64,000 nucleotides of DNA from positions 1 to 64,000 of the forward strand of contig JAKFFF010000058.1 in assembly GCA_036677145.1 (NCBI GenBank), given 5' to 3'. The notes beneath the pieces are model-generated. The model searched no databases and was not told where the DNA came from. It saw only the letters and a list, made by a program, of their open reading frames with translations. Shown one piece after another: positions 8,322-18,000 of this stretch. The stretch is from CADEED01 sp036677145. GTDB taxonomy: Bacteria; Pseudomonadota; Gammaproteobacteria; Steroidobacterales; Steroidobacteraceae. The translations under genes and the position numbers were made by a program. The first letter of the stretch is position 1; each line of letters opens with the position of its first letter.

Positions 8322-8588
8322 CTACCCGCCGGCTTTCTTCACGTCGGTAAACCCGAGCTTCTTGAGTTCCACGACCAGCCGGTCGCGGTGGTCGCCCTGG
8401 ATTTCGATGACGCCGTTCTTCACGGTGCCGCCGGTGCCGCACTTCTTCTTGAGCGCACTGCAGATCTCTTCGAGCTGAGGTCCAGGCAGCGGCACACCGT
8501 GGATCGCACTCACGCCCTTGCCGCCGCGATGCGCGGTCTCCTTCCAAATGCGGATGGCGGGCGGCTTGGGCGGTACTCCTGGCTTCAT
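8322..8588 (-). CDS. SUI1-type translation factor (YciH-like)
   Basis: This 88-residue protein is the bacterial eIF1/SUI1 homolog: KGVSAIHGVPLP near 24, KKKCGTGGTVKNGVIEIQGD near 47 and a C-terminal VVELKKLGFTDVKKAGG. The family binds the small ribosomal subunit and influences start-site fidelity; its bacterial role is modest. The ATG at 8588 overlaps the Uup stop as ATGA and follows GAGGAGAG. It is convergent with DUF502 across a hairpin repeat. Confidence 0.93.
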   Translation of the reverse strand: MKPGVPPKPPAIRIWKETAHRGGKGVSAIHGVPLPGPQLEEICSALKKKCGTGGTVKNGVIEIQGDHRDRLVVELKKLGFTDVKKAGG

Positions 8589-10375
8589 GCTCTCTCCTCG
8601 AGTACCAGCCATCGTTCCATGCGCGCCGCGATCAGAGTCTCGAGCTCGCCCGCACGCTCGGCATCGCGCCGCATCTCGTCGGGCGCGACACGATGATAGT
8701 CGGCGCCGCACATCTTTTGCGTGAGCGCAGCCTGCTCCGCCTCCAGTTTCTCGATGTCGGCCGGCAGCGCATCGAGCTCGCGCTGTTCCTTGTAGGTCAG
8801 CTTGCGTTTGGGCGCCGCCGGCGCTTCCTCCGGCGCGCTCGAAATGCGCACCGGCGTGGCGACTGCGACAGGCGTTGGCCGCTGCCGCAACCAGTCCGAA
8901 TATCCGCCGACGTATTCGCGCCAGCGGCCGTTCCCTTCGGCGGCCACGGTCTGCGTGACGACGTTGTCGAGGAACGCGCGGTCGTGACTCACCAGCAGCA
9001 ACGTACCCGCGTAGTCCTGCAGCATGTTCTCCAGCAATTCGAGCGAGTCGATGTCCAGGTCGTTGGTCGGCTCATCGAGCACCAGCACGTTCGCCGGGCG
9101 CGCGAACAGGCGCGCGAGCAGCAGACGATTACGCTCGCCGCCCGAGAGCATGCGGATCGGCGCGTTCGCGCGGCGCGTGTGAAACAGGAAATCGCCGAGG
9201 TAACTGGTGATGTGTTTGCGTACGCCTGCGACTTCGATCCAGTCGGATCCCGGCGAGACGGTTTCCGACAGCGTCTTTTCCGGATCGAGCTGCTCGCGCA
9301 GCTGATCGAAGTACGCCACCTGGAGGTTCGTGCCGCGCCGGATGCGACCGGCGTCGGGTTCCAGCGTACCGACGATGAGACGGATCAACGTCGTTTTACC
9401 CGCGCCGTTGGGACCTAACAACCCGACGCGGTCACCGCGCATCACGCGCAGGTTCACATCGTCGAGAATGCGCCGCTCACCGAAGCTCTTCGAGACGTTT
9501 TCGAACTCGGCCACCAGTTTGCCGCTGCGCTCACCGCTATCCACCGTGAGCTTGATCGAACCGAGGCGCTCGCGCCGCGCGGCACGCTCTTCACGCAGTT
9601 GCTCGAGCCGCGTCACGCGTCCTTCGTTGCGCGTGCGGCGGGCCTCGACGCCCTTGCGGATCCACACTTCTTCCTGCGCCCAGAATTTTTCGAAGCGGCG
9701 CACCGCGAGATCCTCCGCGGCGTCGAGCTCGGCTTTGCGTTGCTCGTATACCGAGTAGTTGCCCGGAAAGGTGCGCAGCAGCCCGCGATCGAGCTCCGCG
9801 ATGCGCGTCGCCACCCGGTCGAGAAACCGCCGGTCGTGCGTTATCACCACGCAGGTCACGTTCTTCTGCAGCAGCTCTTCGAGCGTCTCGATTCCGGCGA
9901 TGTCGAGGTGGTTGGTCGGTTCGTCGAGCAGCAGCAGATCCGGATCGAGCGCGAAGGCAAGCGCCAGCGCGGCGCGTTTGCGTTCGCCGCCCGACACCTG
10001 TGCCGGCGACGCATCCACGTTCACCGCAAACCGCTGCAGGTATTCGGCGAGGCGAGTCTCCGCGGCGTGCCGGTCGCGCTCGTCGGATATTTTCTCCAGG
10101 CCCCCGCGTATCAGGAGCGAATCGCGCAAAGTTGCCGCCGCCGGCAGCTCCGGCTCCTGCTCGACCAGCGCCACTCTCAGTCCCGGCCGCCGTTGCACTT
10201 CGCCGTCGTCGAGCGCGAGATGCCCTGCGAACACGCCTAACAACGACGACTTTCCGGTGCCGTTGCGGCCAATGAGTCCGACGCGCTCGCCCGCCGCGAT
10301 CGCCAGCGCCGCGCGATCGAGCAGCGGGGTGAGGCCGAACGCGAGCTCCGCATCCTTCAGGGCAATCAGCGTCAC
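8585..10375 (-). CDS. uup: ABC-F ATPase, Uup type
   Basis: This 596-residue soluble protein has two ABC domains and no membrane part. Walker A motifs are GRNGTGKSS near residue 36 and GPNGAGKTT near 324; signature motifs are VSGGERKRAAL and LSGGERNRLLL, each with a Walker B LLLDEPTNHLD or LVLDEPTNDLD. A basic coiled-coil tail (about 500-596) is the Uup hallmark. Uup binds branched DNA and ribosomes and affects precise transposon excision. The GTG start at 10375 overlaps the upstream stop as GTGA; the longer in-frame ORF runs through the previous gene in the wrong frame. Confidence 0.92.
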   Translation of the reverse strand: MTLIALKDAELAFGLTPLLDRAALAIAAGERVGLIGRNGTGKSSLLGVFAGHLALDDGEVQRRPGLRVALVEQEPELPAAATLRDSLLIRGGLEKISDERDRHAAETRLAEYLQRFAVNVDASPAQVSGGERKRAALALAFALDPDLLLLDEPTNHLDIAGIETLEELLQKNVTCVVITHDRRFLDRVATRIAELDRGLLRTFPGNYSVYEQRKAELDAAEDLAVRRFEKFWAQEEVWIRKGVEARRTRNEGRVTRLEQLREERAARRERLGSIKLTVDSGERSGKLVAEFENVSKSFGERRILDDVNLRVMRGDRVGLLGPNGAGKTTLIRLIVGTLEPDAGRIRRGTNLQVAYFDQLREQLDPEKTLSETVSPGSDWIEVAGVRKHITSYLGDFLFHTRRANAPIRMLSGGERNRLLLARLFARPANVLVLDEPTNDLDIDSLELLENMLQDYAGTLLLVSHDRAFLDNVVTQTVAAEGNGRWREYVGGYSDWLRQRPTPVAVATPVRISSAPEEAPAAPKRKLTYKEQRELDALPADIEKLEAEQAALTQKMCGADYHRVAPDEMRRDAERAGELETLIAARMERWLVLEERA

Positions 10376-11691
10376 AACGGGTTCGCGAGCTCCAGCCAGA
10401 TCCATTCCGTTGCATCGGTGACGTTCGCGCCACGCCCGCCGGTCGACGGAAAATTGTTGTCGTTCACCAGGACGACATGTTTGCGATCCAGGACCTGGAT
10501 GGATTCGGTGGTGAGATACGGGAAGCGGAACGGCGTGCCGGGCGAAAGCGATTCGATGACGCCGCGTGTATTGCCGATGTGCAGCAGGTCGATCACGAGT
10601 TTCTTGGCGAGCGGCTTTCCCGGCTGCGCACGATCGAGGTCTATCGCGTAAACGCGTTTGGCTTTCGCCTCGTCGCCCTGCAAATCGTCGCGTTCGATGA
10701 CCACGAACCGGTTGCCGTCGATGCGCGACATCTCCGTGACCGACATCGTGTCCGCATCGAGCGCATATATAAGTGTGCCAGGCAGCCACTTGCCGGCCTT
10801 CGTGTCGAAACGCTGCACGCGCAGGGTTTTCGGCGGATCGTCCGCGACCGTGCCTTCGAGGATCGTGACGAGCGTGTGGCCGTCGCCGGACAGGTCCATT
10901 GCCTCGAGTCCGCGCGAATGATCGACTCGCGACTTCAAGCGGCCCGAGAGCACCGCGGGATGATCGGGCGAATACACCGCGTCGGGCAGTTCGACCGGAG
11001 GGCCTAACAACTCGCCGTCCTCGGAGAAATGCAGCAGCCACGGCCCGAATTCGTCGCCGACCCAGAAAGTGTCGTCCTGCATGGTTACCAGCGATTCCGG
11101 ATCCGCATCGGCGCCGGTGAGGAACCGCTCCGGCGTGGTTTCCTCGGCGATGCGCCACGGGAAGAATTTCGCGGGATCGGAAAGCTCGATGACGGCCTGC
11201 AAGGCGGTGCGCGAATCACCACCGGTGCTGGTGCGGGGCCGCACGTCGAATAGATAGATGCCGAGGCGGTAGTCGGAGCTGTTCCATTTGCGGCCGAAGC
11301 CATTGTCCGAGAGCGCCCACCAGGCACCGGCCGTCGGGCCGGGCTTGATCGAGCTCACGCCCTGCACCGGTTGCGCGTCGAAACGCGGCGCCGCGCCGCG
11401 TTTGCCATCGCCATCGAACTCGCCGGATGCGGGTGGGCCGCGAAAGGCCTGCGCCGGCATCAGGATGTGGCCGATGAGTTCGACCCCTGGCGGTTGGGGC
11501 GCAGGTGGCGCGGGCTTCTGCGCCGCGGGCTTGGGCTTCGAAACCGCCGGCGCCGTTTTCTTGGTTGCCGCCGCAGGTTTTTTCGTTGGCGGCGTCTGCG
11601 CGACGGCCGCCAGCGCGAATACGAGGGCGAACGCGCACGCCGCGACGAAGGCAGCGGCGGCCGTGAGGACGCGCGGGCGGGCAGCAAGCAT
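10372..11691 (-). CDS. Esterase-like phytase-domain protein, exported
   Basis: This 439-residue protein has an N-terminal signal segment (MLAARPRVLTAAAAFVAACA). A Lys/Pro/Ala-rich linker of about 50 residues follows, then an 'esterase-like activity of phytase' beta-propeller domain. Visible blocks are GVSSIKPG, WWALSDNGFG, DPESLV, FWVGDEFGPWLLHF, GLEAMDLSGDG and LVNDNNFPS near the end. It is probably periplasmic and metal-dependent, on phosphate esters. An alternative start lies at 11727. Its stop overlaps the Uup start, so phytase-like protein, Uup and SUI1 form one operon. Confidence 0.82.
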   Translation of the reverse strand: MLAARPRVLTAAAAFVAACAFALVFALAAVAQTPPTKKPAAATKKTAPAVSKPKPAAQKPAPPAPQPPGVELIGHILMPAQAFRGPPASGEFDGDGKRGAAPRFDAQPVQGVSSIKPGPTAGAWWALSDNGFGRKWNSSDYRLGIYLFDVRPRTSTGGDSRTALQAVIELSDPAKFFPWRIAEETTPERFLTGADADPESLVTMQDDTFWVGDEFGPWLLHFSEDGELLGPPVELPDAVYSPDHPAVLSGRLKSRVDHSRGLEAMDLSGDGHTLVTILEGTVADDPPKTLRVQRFDTKAGKWLPGTLIYALDADTMSVTEMSRIDGNRFVVIERDDLQGDEAKAKRVYAIDLDRAQPGKPLAKKLVIDLLHIGNTRGVIESLSPGTPFRFPYLTTESIQVLDRKHVVLVNDNNFPSTGGRGANVTDATEWIWLELANPL

Positions 11692-11780
11692 GGCTGGAAT
11701 TCTACCCGCCGCCACGCGGCCGCTCACTACTCAAGCGTCGGCCATCCGGAAGCCGGGTTCCGGGAAATATGTCACGGCTG

Positions 11781-12830
11781 TCACGTGGAGGCCGCGATTA
11801 CCGGCGGGATCACCTGAAAGCCGAGGAGCTCGACGTCGTTGCAGCGATAGTGCTCCTTGCACTCCTCGTCACTGCACAGGTCGGTGGAGAGGTATTTCTT
11901 GTTGTCGTCGCAGAAAACCGTGACGACGCAGGCATCGTCGCCCAGTTCATGAGCAATCTCGAGCGCACCGAGCAGGTTTGCCCCGGAGCTGATTCCAACG
12001 GCAATGCCGAGCTGGTTGGCGAGCCGCTGCGACATCACGATGGCGTCGCCATCCCAGATGTCGAGAATGCGGCCCAGCTCAGCGAGCTTGACGATCGACG
12101 GCACGAATTCGTCGCTGATGCCCTGGATGCGGTGGCGCCCGATCTTGTGGCCCGTGCGCAGCGTCGGTGAATTGGCGGGCTCCAGCGGATGCGCGACGAC
12201 GCCTTTTCCGAATCGTTCGCGCAGATGTTGCGCGACTCCCATGACAGTGCCGCCGGTGCCGACTCCCGCGACGAAGGCGCTCGGCGTGCGTCCGAGGCTC
12301 GCGAGCTGCGCGGTGATCTCGGGTCCGGTGGTTTCGTAATGCGCCTGCACGTTGGCGCTGTTGTCGAACTGCTGCGGGCGGAACACGTGCCCGGCCTCGC
12401 GCGCGAAATCGTCCGCCATGCGGATGGAACCGAGAAAGCCGCCGAGCTCCGCGGAGACCGGAATCACGGCCGCACCCAGGCTTTGAATCACGAGCACCCG
12501 TTCGCGCGACATCCAGTCTGGCATGTAGATGCGGACCGGGTGGCCGAGAGCCCGGCCGATCGCGGCAAACGAGATGCCCGTGTTGCCGCTGGTCGCTTCC
12601 GCGATCACATCACCTGGTGCGATGTCGCCGCTGGCATAGGCGCGCTGCAGGATGTACAGCGCCATGCGGTCCTTGATGCTGCCGGTGAAGTTGTACGCCT
12701 CGTGTTTGGCGTAGATGCGTCGTTCACGCCCGCGATAACGGCAGTGGATCTCGAGCAGCGGCGTGCCGCCGATGAGGCGCGAGAGTGCGATGAGTTTGTT
12801 CGTGTGAGGGTGCGCCGGCATGGCGCGCAT
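11781..12830 (-). CDS. PLP-dependent cysteine synthase family protein
   Basis: This 349-residue fold-type II enzyme has the PLP lysine in NFTGSIKDRMA (K53 from this start), the phosphate-substrate loop EATSGNTGISFAA near residue 78 and the glycine loop VGTGGTVMG near 200. It probably makes cysteine from O-acetylserine or a related acceptor and sulfide. The last 45 residues are cysteine-rich (CSDEECKEHYRC), beyond the usual CysK end, and may bind metal. Two ATGs, 12830 and 12821, are possible and neither has a strong ribosome site. It is divergent from HupE with about 25 bp between starts. Confidence 0.88.
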   Translation of the reverse strand: MRAMPAHPHTNKLIALSRLIGGTPLLEIHCRYRGRERRIYAKHEAYNFTGSIKDRMALYILQRAYASGDIAPGDVIAEATSGNTGISFAAIGRALGHPVRIYMPDWMSRERVLVIQSLGAAVIPVSAELGGFLGSIRMADDFAREAGHVFRPQQFDNSANVQAHYETTGPEITAQLASLGRTPSAFVAGVGTGGTVMGVAQHLRERFGKGVVAHPLEPANSPTLRTGHKIGRHRIQGISDEFVPSIVKLAELGRILDIWDGDAIVMSQRLANQLGIAVGISSGANLLGALEIAHELGDDACVVTVFCDDNKKYLSTDLCSDEECKEHYRCNDVELLGFQVIPPVIAAST

Positions 12831-12855
12831 GTTACCGCACGGATAGAGTTGGGCG

Positions 12856-13965
12856 ATGAAGAGGATTGCGGTGCTCGCCCTGCTGTGCGCCGGCGCATTC
12901 GCGCCGCCGGTGGTGCACGCGCATTCCACCGGCACCAGTTTCCTGCGTATCGAACTACCCCGCGCAGAAGGGCCCGTCGAGCTGCGCTGGGAATTCGCGC
13001 TGCACGACCTCGCGTGGGCGGTTTTCATCGACAGCGATGTCGACGGAGTCGCTTCCGTCGAAGAAGTACTCGGGGCCCGCGAGGGAATAAACAGTGCGGT
13101 GCTGCGGCAGTTATCCGTCTCGCGGGGCGGCGAGCCTTGCACGCTTGCGCCCGATGGCCTGTCGATCGATGACCGCCAAGATGAAAGATTCGTCGCGGTC
13201 CAGTTGCGCGCCACATGTCCCGCGCGCGGCCTGCTCGAGGTGGCTGGCGGCCTGTTCATGCAGGGTGACTCATCGCAGCGGGTCCTGCTGAGCGTCAAGC
13301 GCGGCGATGAATCGATCGAAAGCGCGCTGAGCCCGATGGAACCGCGCTGGATGGAGCCGCGCGAAGTATCCGCGTGGGCGGCGTTCATGCACTTCCTCGG
13401 CGAAGGCATGTTTCACGTATTCATCGGTTATGACCACATCGCGTTCGTGTTGCTGCTGCTGCTGCCCGCGGTGTTGCGTCCGGTCGATGGCAGGTGGCAG
13501 GGCGCCGAGGGACTGAGTGTCGTGACGCGCGACATCGTCACGATCGTCACCGCATTCACGATCGCGCATTCCACCACGCTCGCGCTCGCGATCACCGGCA
13601 TGGTTCACGTGCCCACACAGCCGATCGAAGTGGCGATCGCCGCATCGATCGCGGCGGCGGCCGCGATCAACCTGATACCGAAACTGTCACCCGTGCGGCT
13701 GCCGCTCGCGTTCGGATTCGGCTTCGTTCATGGCTTCGGATTCGCGAACGCATTGAGCGAGCTCGACCCGGAGGGCGCGGGCCTGGTCCCGCTGCTCGCG
13801 GGATTCAACATCGGGGTGGAGTTCGCGCAACTCGTGATCGTCGCGCTGGTGCTGCCGGCCATCTACGCCGTGCGTCGCACCCGCTGGTACGCGCGCGGCG
13901 TGTTGCCGCTCGGTTCGTGCGCGCTGGGCGCGGCGGGTGTCGTCTGGATGATCCAGCGTTTGTAG
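12856..13965 (+). CDS. HupE/UreJ-family membrane protein
   Basis: This 369-residue protein has a signal peptide ending VVHAHS, a periplasmic domain of about 150 residues, then six to seven membrane helices. The HupE/UreJ-type region starts at FHVFIGYDHIAFVLLLLLP near 190 and continues with TAFTIAHSTTLALA and FGFVHGFGFANAL, histidine-rich motifs consistent with nickel or other divalent metal transport. No hydrogenase or urease gene is in view, so the metal is uncertain. The stop TAG directly abuts the stop of the convergent methyltransferase, with no base between. Confidence 0.87.
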   Translation: MKRIAVLALLCAGAFAPPVVHAHSTGTSFLRIELPRAEGPVELRWEFALHDLAWAVFIDSDVDGVASVEEVLGAREGINSAVLRQLSVSRGGEPCTLAPDGLSIDDRQDERFVAVQLRATCPARGLLEVAGGLFMQGDSSQRVLLSVKRGDESIESALSPMEPRWMEPREVSAWAAFMHFLGEGMFHVFIGYDHIAFVLLLLLPAVLRPVDGRWQGAEGLSVVTRDIVTIVTAFTIAHSTTLALAITGMVHVPTQPIEVAIAASIAAAAAINLIPKLSPVRLPLAFGFGFVHGFGFANALSELDPEGAGLVPLLAGFNIGVEFAQLVIVALVLPAIYAVRRTRWYARGVLPLGSCALGAAGVVWMIQRL

Positions 13966-14784
13966 TTAGCTGCGACGGCGGGCCGCGGCCTTGCTGCCCG
14001 ACGCGGTCAGGATGCCGGAGTATCCATACGCCTCGTTCTCGAGGCACGGGATCACCTGCACGTCGATGCTCGAATTGACGAAGCCGTTCGCGGTCATTGC
14101 CGAGCGCATGTCGTCGATGCCGAGGTTCGAGCCGGGGAACATCCGGTCGCCGCACTTGTACGCTTCGCAGCGGTGCAACGCGTGGATGATGAAGGTGCCG
14201 CCCGGCGCCAGCATCGAGGTCACGTTGCGCATGCAGTTGGTCCACACCGACCGGTCGCTCGAGATCGCGTCGATGCAGAAACCGGTGATGATGAGGTCGT
14301 AGAAACTCTCGCGCGTCGGACCGAGCGGCTGGCGCAGTCGCGCATCGCTCACGTACAGCCCGCGCACCACCTTGCGCGTGAGCGCTTCGCGCTGGATCAC
14401 CCGCGCATTGTCAGGCTGCGGGTAACCTTCGCAGGAGAGCACGTAACGGGTGAATCGTTTCCATTCTTCCGCGCTTTCGTCGGCGCACAACCATTCGCGC
14501 GCTTCGCTCAGGTTGTCGGCTAACCAGTCCGCCATGTCGAGACGAAAGGTGTATTTCGACGCGGCGATCGCGCGATGCAGCGTCGGTCCGCAGCCGTACT
14601 CGAGACCGCGATCGAAGTGCGTGCGCGCGGCGCGCAATACTTCTATCTGGTAGGCGAGGACGGCCTGCTCATCCGGGAGCACAACCTCGCTGTAGTAAGT
14701 GTCGAAGTAGTCGCGCGCTTTCCACTCGGAGTAGTCAGCGACCAGGGGATTTCTTGTCAGGCTCCCGTCTATCACTGTCTTCAC
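13966..14784 (-). CDS. NNMT/PNMT/TEMT-like SAM methyltransferase
   Basis: This 272-residue soluble enzyme begins with a segment (DYFDTYYSEVVLPDEQAVLA) like the Y-x-x-x-Y start of nicotinamide and phenylethanolamine N-methyltransferases. LEYGCGPTLHRAIAA near residue 62 is the SAM-binding loop, and APGGTFIIHALHRCEAYKCG near 193 is the post-motif region. The family methylates small amines, so a small-molecule N-methylation is likely; the substrate is unknown. The gene is monocistronic, with a 240-bp upstream gap before the kinase gene in which I see no clear motif. Confidence 0.72.
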   Translation of the reverse strand: MKTVIDGSLTRNPLVADYSEWKARDYFDTYYSEVVLPDEQAVLAYQIEVLRAARTHFDRGLEYGCGPTLHRAIAASKYTFRLDMADWLADNLSEAREWLCADESAEEWKRFTRYVLSCEGYPQPDNARVIQREALTRKVVRGLYVSDARLRQPLGPTRESFYDLIITGFCIDAISSDRSVWTNCMRNVTSMLAPGGTFIIHALHRCEAYKCGDRMFPGSNLGIDDMRSAMTANGFVNSSIDVQVIPCLENEAYGYSGILTASGSKAAARRRS

Positions 14785-15023
14785 CCTGCTAGTCCGTTAG
14801 TTATTCGATCCAGGTTTTGTCAAAAACCCTTTGTAAGAGAATACTGACAGCGGCTAACGACCAGTAGCCGAATGGCCCCTACTAGAACACCTTGGTAGCT
14901 TGGCCCGGACTACGACAAGTCCATGGTTAGGCGGGGGAAAGTGACGGTATCGACACGCCCGGGGGGCGAAAGATGGAGGTGGATCAACGTGCAAGTTGCC
15001 GCGGCAGGTAACAATAATCGGCC

Positions 15024-18000
15024 ATGAACGCCCGTCCCGAATCCGAACAGGCCGCCGAGGACGCGTCGCTGCCCGCCGAATTCCGTTCGGCGCTCGAGCT
15101 GGCGCAGGCGGCCGTCTGGGACTGGCGGCCGCCCGGCGACCGGTACCAGGTCGACGAAGCGTGGACGCGCGCGCTCGGCATCGACGTTCCGGCCGGCGCG
15201 ATGTCGGTCGAGCAGTGGAAGCGCCGCATCCATCCCGACGATCTCGGCGCGTTCGTTGCCGCGGCGGAATCGTGCCAGCACGGTGGCGACCGTTTCGAAT
15301 GCGAATACAGGTTGTTAGCCGCGGGTCATCGCTGGTTGTGGGTGCTGCATCGTGGCCGCGTCGTGCAACGCGAGCGCGATGGCGGCGCCGCGCGCATCAC
15401 GGGCCTGCTGCTCGACATCGATCGCCGCAAGAGCGAGGAGGTCGCGCGCAGCGACAGCGAATCGCGCCTGGCAACCGCGTTGTGGGGCGCGCGCGCCGCG
15501 TTCTGGCAATGGCACGTACCGAGCAACGCGCGCACGGCGAGCCCGTTGTGGCTCGCGATGACCGGCTTCTCGCGCGCGCAGTGGGAGGCGATGCCGAATC
15601 CGTGGTTCAACAACCTGCACGCCGATGACCGCGAACGCGTCGACCGGCAATTGCATGAGCACGCGCAGGGCGAGCGCGACTCGGTCGAATTCGAATATCG
15701 ATTCAAGACCGCGAGTGGTGAGTATCGCTGGATGCAGGACCGCGGCCGTGCCGTGGAGTGGGACCTGCAGGGCCGTCCCGCGCTGGTCATCGGCGTCACG
15801 CTCGACATCGACGCCGCCAAACGCGCGGAAGCGAGCCTCGCTTCGAGCGAGCACATGCTCGAGACCGCCGCGTGGGGCGCGGGCATCGGCCTCTGGGAAA
15901 CCAATTTCATCACGGACACGACGCGCTGGTTCAACGACTGGTGCGACCGGCACGACATCGATCCGTGCAACGGCACGGACCACGTGCATCGCTGGGATGA
16001 CAACCTGCATCCCGACGAAGGTCCCGAGGCGACGCGCCGCTTCAGCGAACACGTCAACGGCAAGGCGGAATACTACGACGCCGAGTACCGCATCCGGACG
16101 CGCGGCGGATTGTGGCGCTGGGTGTTCGAACGCGGCCGCGTGGTGGAGCGCGACGCCAATGGCAAGGCGGTGCGCATGCTGGGCGTGTGCATGGATCTCG
16201 ACGAGGCGAAGGTCTCGGAGCGGCGCGCGAACGCACGCAACGAACGGGTAGAAACCGCGCTGCAACTAACTACCGCGGGCGTGTGGGATTGGGACGTCGA
16301 ACACGGCGTCAGCAACCACACCGACGGCTATTACCGTGTATTCGGCGTCGATCCGGCTTTCGGCCGCGCGAACATCTATACCTGGCGGCAGCTGCTCGGC
16401 ACGGACCCCGACAACGAGCTCGAGAATTTCCGCAATCGACTGCGCCGCGTGGATCCCGGCGCGTCCATGCTCGAAACGGAATACCGCTTCCGCCACACGG
16501 ATGGCAGCTGGCACTGGGCGCTCGATCGCGCATACGTGATCGAACGCGACCCCGAAGGCAACACGCGGCGCGTACTCGGACTCGTGGTGGACATCACGGC
16601 CCGCAAATTGCGCGAAATGGGCCTGTCCGCGGGGGATCAGCGTTTCCGGGCGATCGCAAGCGAGCTGCGCTGCATCATCTACGAGATCGACGCCGCGACG
16701 AATACCTTGACCAGCGAGGGCGGCGAAGTGGTGCTCGGATATCCGCCCGGTTATCGCGTGCGTGCCACCGACTGGACGGCTCTCGTGCATCCCGACGATC
16801 AGCCGCAGCTCCAGACCTGGTATGACCGCAACGCCGATACGACGGTCGCGTTGCAGTACCGCATCCGGCACCACGATGGTCACTACGTGACGCTGCTGGA
16901 TTCCAGCGTCGCGGTGCGCGATGCCGCGGGCAAAACATTGCGCATCGTGGGCGTCGCGATCGACGTCAGCGAACAGGCGCGCGCGCAGGAAGCGTTGCGC
17001 GCATCGCAGGAATTGCTGCAGATGGTGGCCGCCGGCACCGGCGACTGGCTGATCCTGGTCGATACCGAGCGGCGCGTGCAGTTCATCAATCGCGGCATCC
17101 GCGCGCATTCGCGTGAAAGCATCATCGGCCAGCGGCTCGATGAAATCGCGGTGGCCGAGGATCGCGAGAACGTCATCAACGCGCTCAAACACGTGCTCGA
17201 AACCGGCGAACCGGTGGATCTGCAGCTCACGAGCGCAGGCACGCAATACGGCGGGCGTTATTTCGATTCACGCATCCGCGCGGTGCGTTCGCCCGATGGC
17301 ATCACGGGCGCGGTCATCAACATCACCGAGATAACGGATCGCCGCGCGGCGATGCACCTGCGCGAAACGCAGGCACGCATGTTCGAGCTGCTGCACGAAG
17401 GTGTCGTCGTCATCGACGAGAACAACACGATCCGCATGGCGAACCCGGCCTTCGAAAGAATGTTCGGATTCTCCGCGGGCACCGCGGTGGACACTTCCAT
17501 CGACGACCTGATCGCTCAGCCGCCGGGCGCGCATCGCGAGCGCATCGATCAGCGCCTGCTGGGTTCGATCAGCGATCCGCCGGGACTCTCGCCGGTCGAA
17601 TTCAAGTGCCGCCGCCGCGACGGCTCGACGTTCGACGCGGCCTGCGTCGCGACGCTCACACACGTGAACGGCGAGACGCATCGGCTGGCGGTCATCACCG
17701 ACGTCACCGAGCGGCGCGGCCTCGAGCGCGAGATCCTCGAGATCGCCGGGCGCGAGCAGTTGCGCATTGGTTCGGATCTGCACGACGGCCTCGGGCAGGA
17801 CCTCACAGGTGTCGCCCTCATGTTGCGCAGCGTGGTCGCGCAGTTGAGAAAGGAGAATTCCTCTACACGTTCCGACGTCGAGGACATCATCAGCCTGGTG
17901 AATGGCGCGATCGAAAGCACCCGCGCCATGGCGCGCGGCCTGGCGCCGGTCGGGGCCGATCGCGGCGGCCTGATTGCCGGTCTGCAGTCGATGGCCGTGC

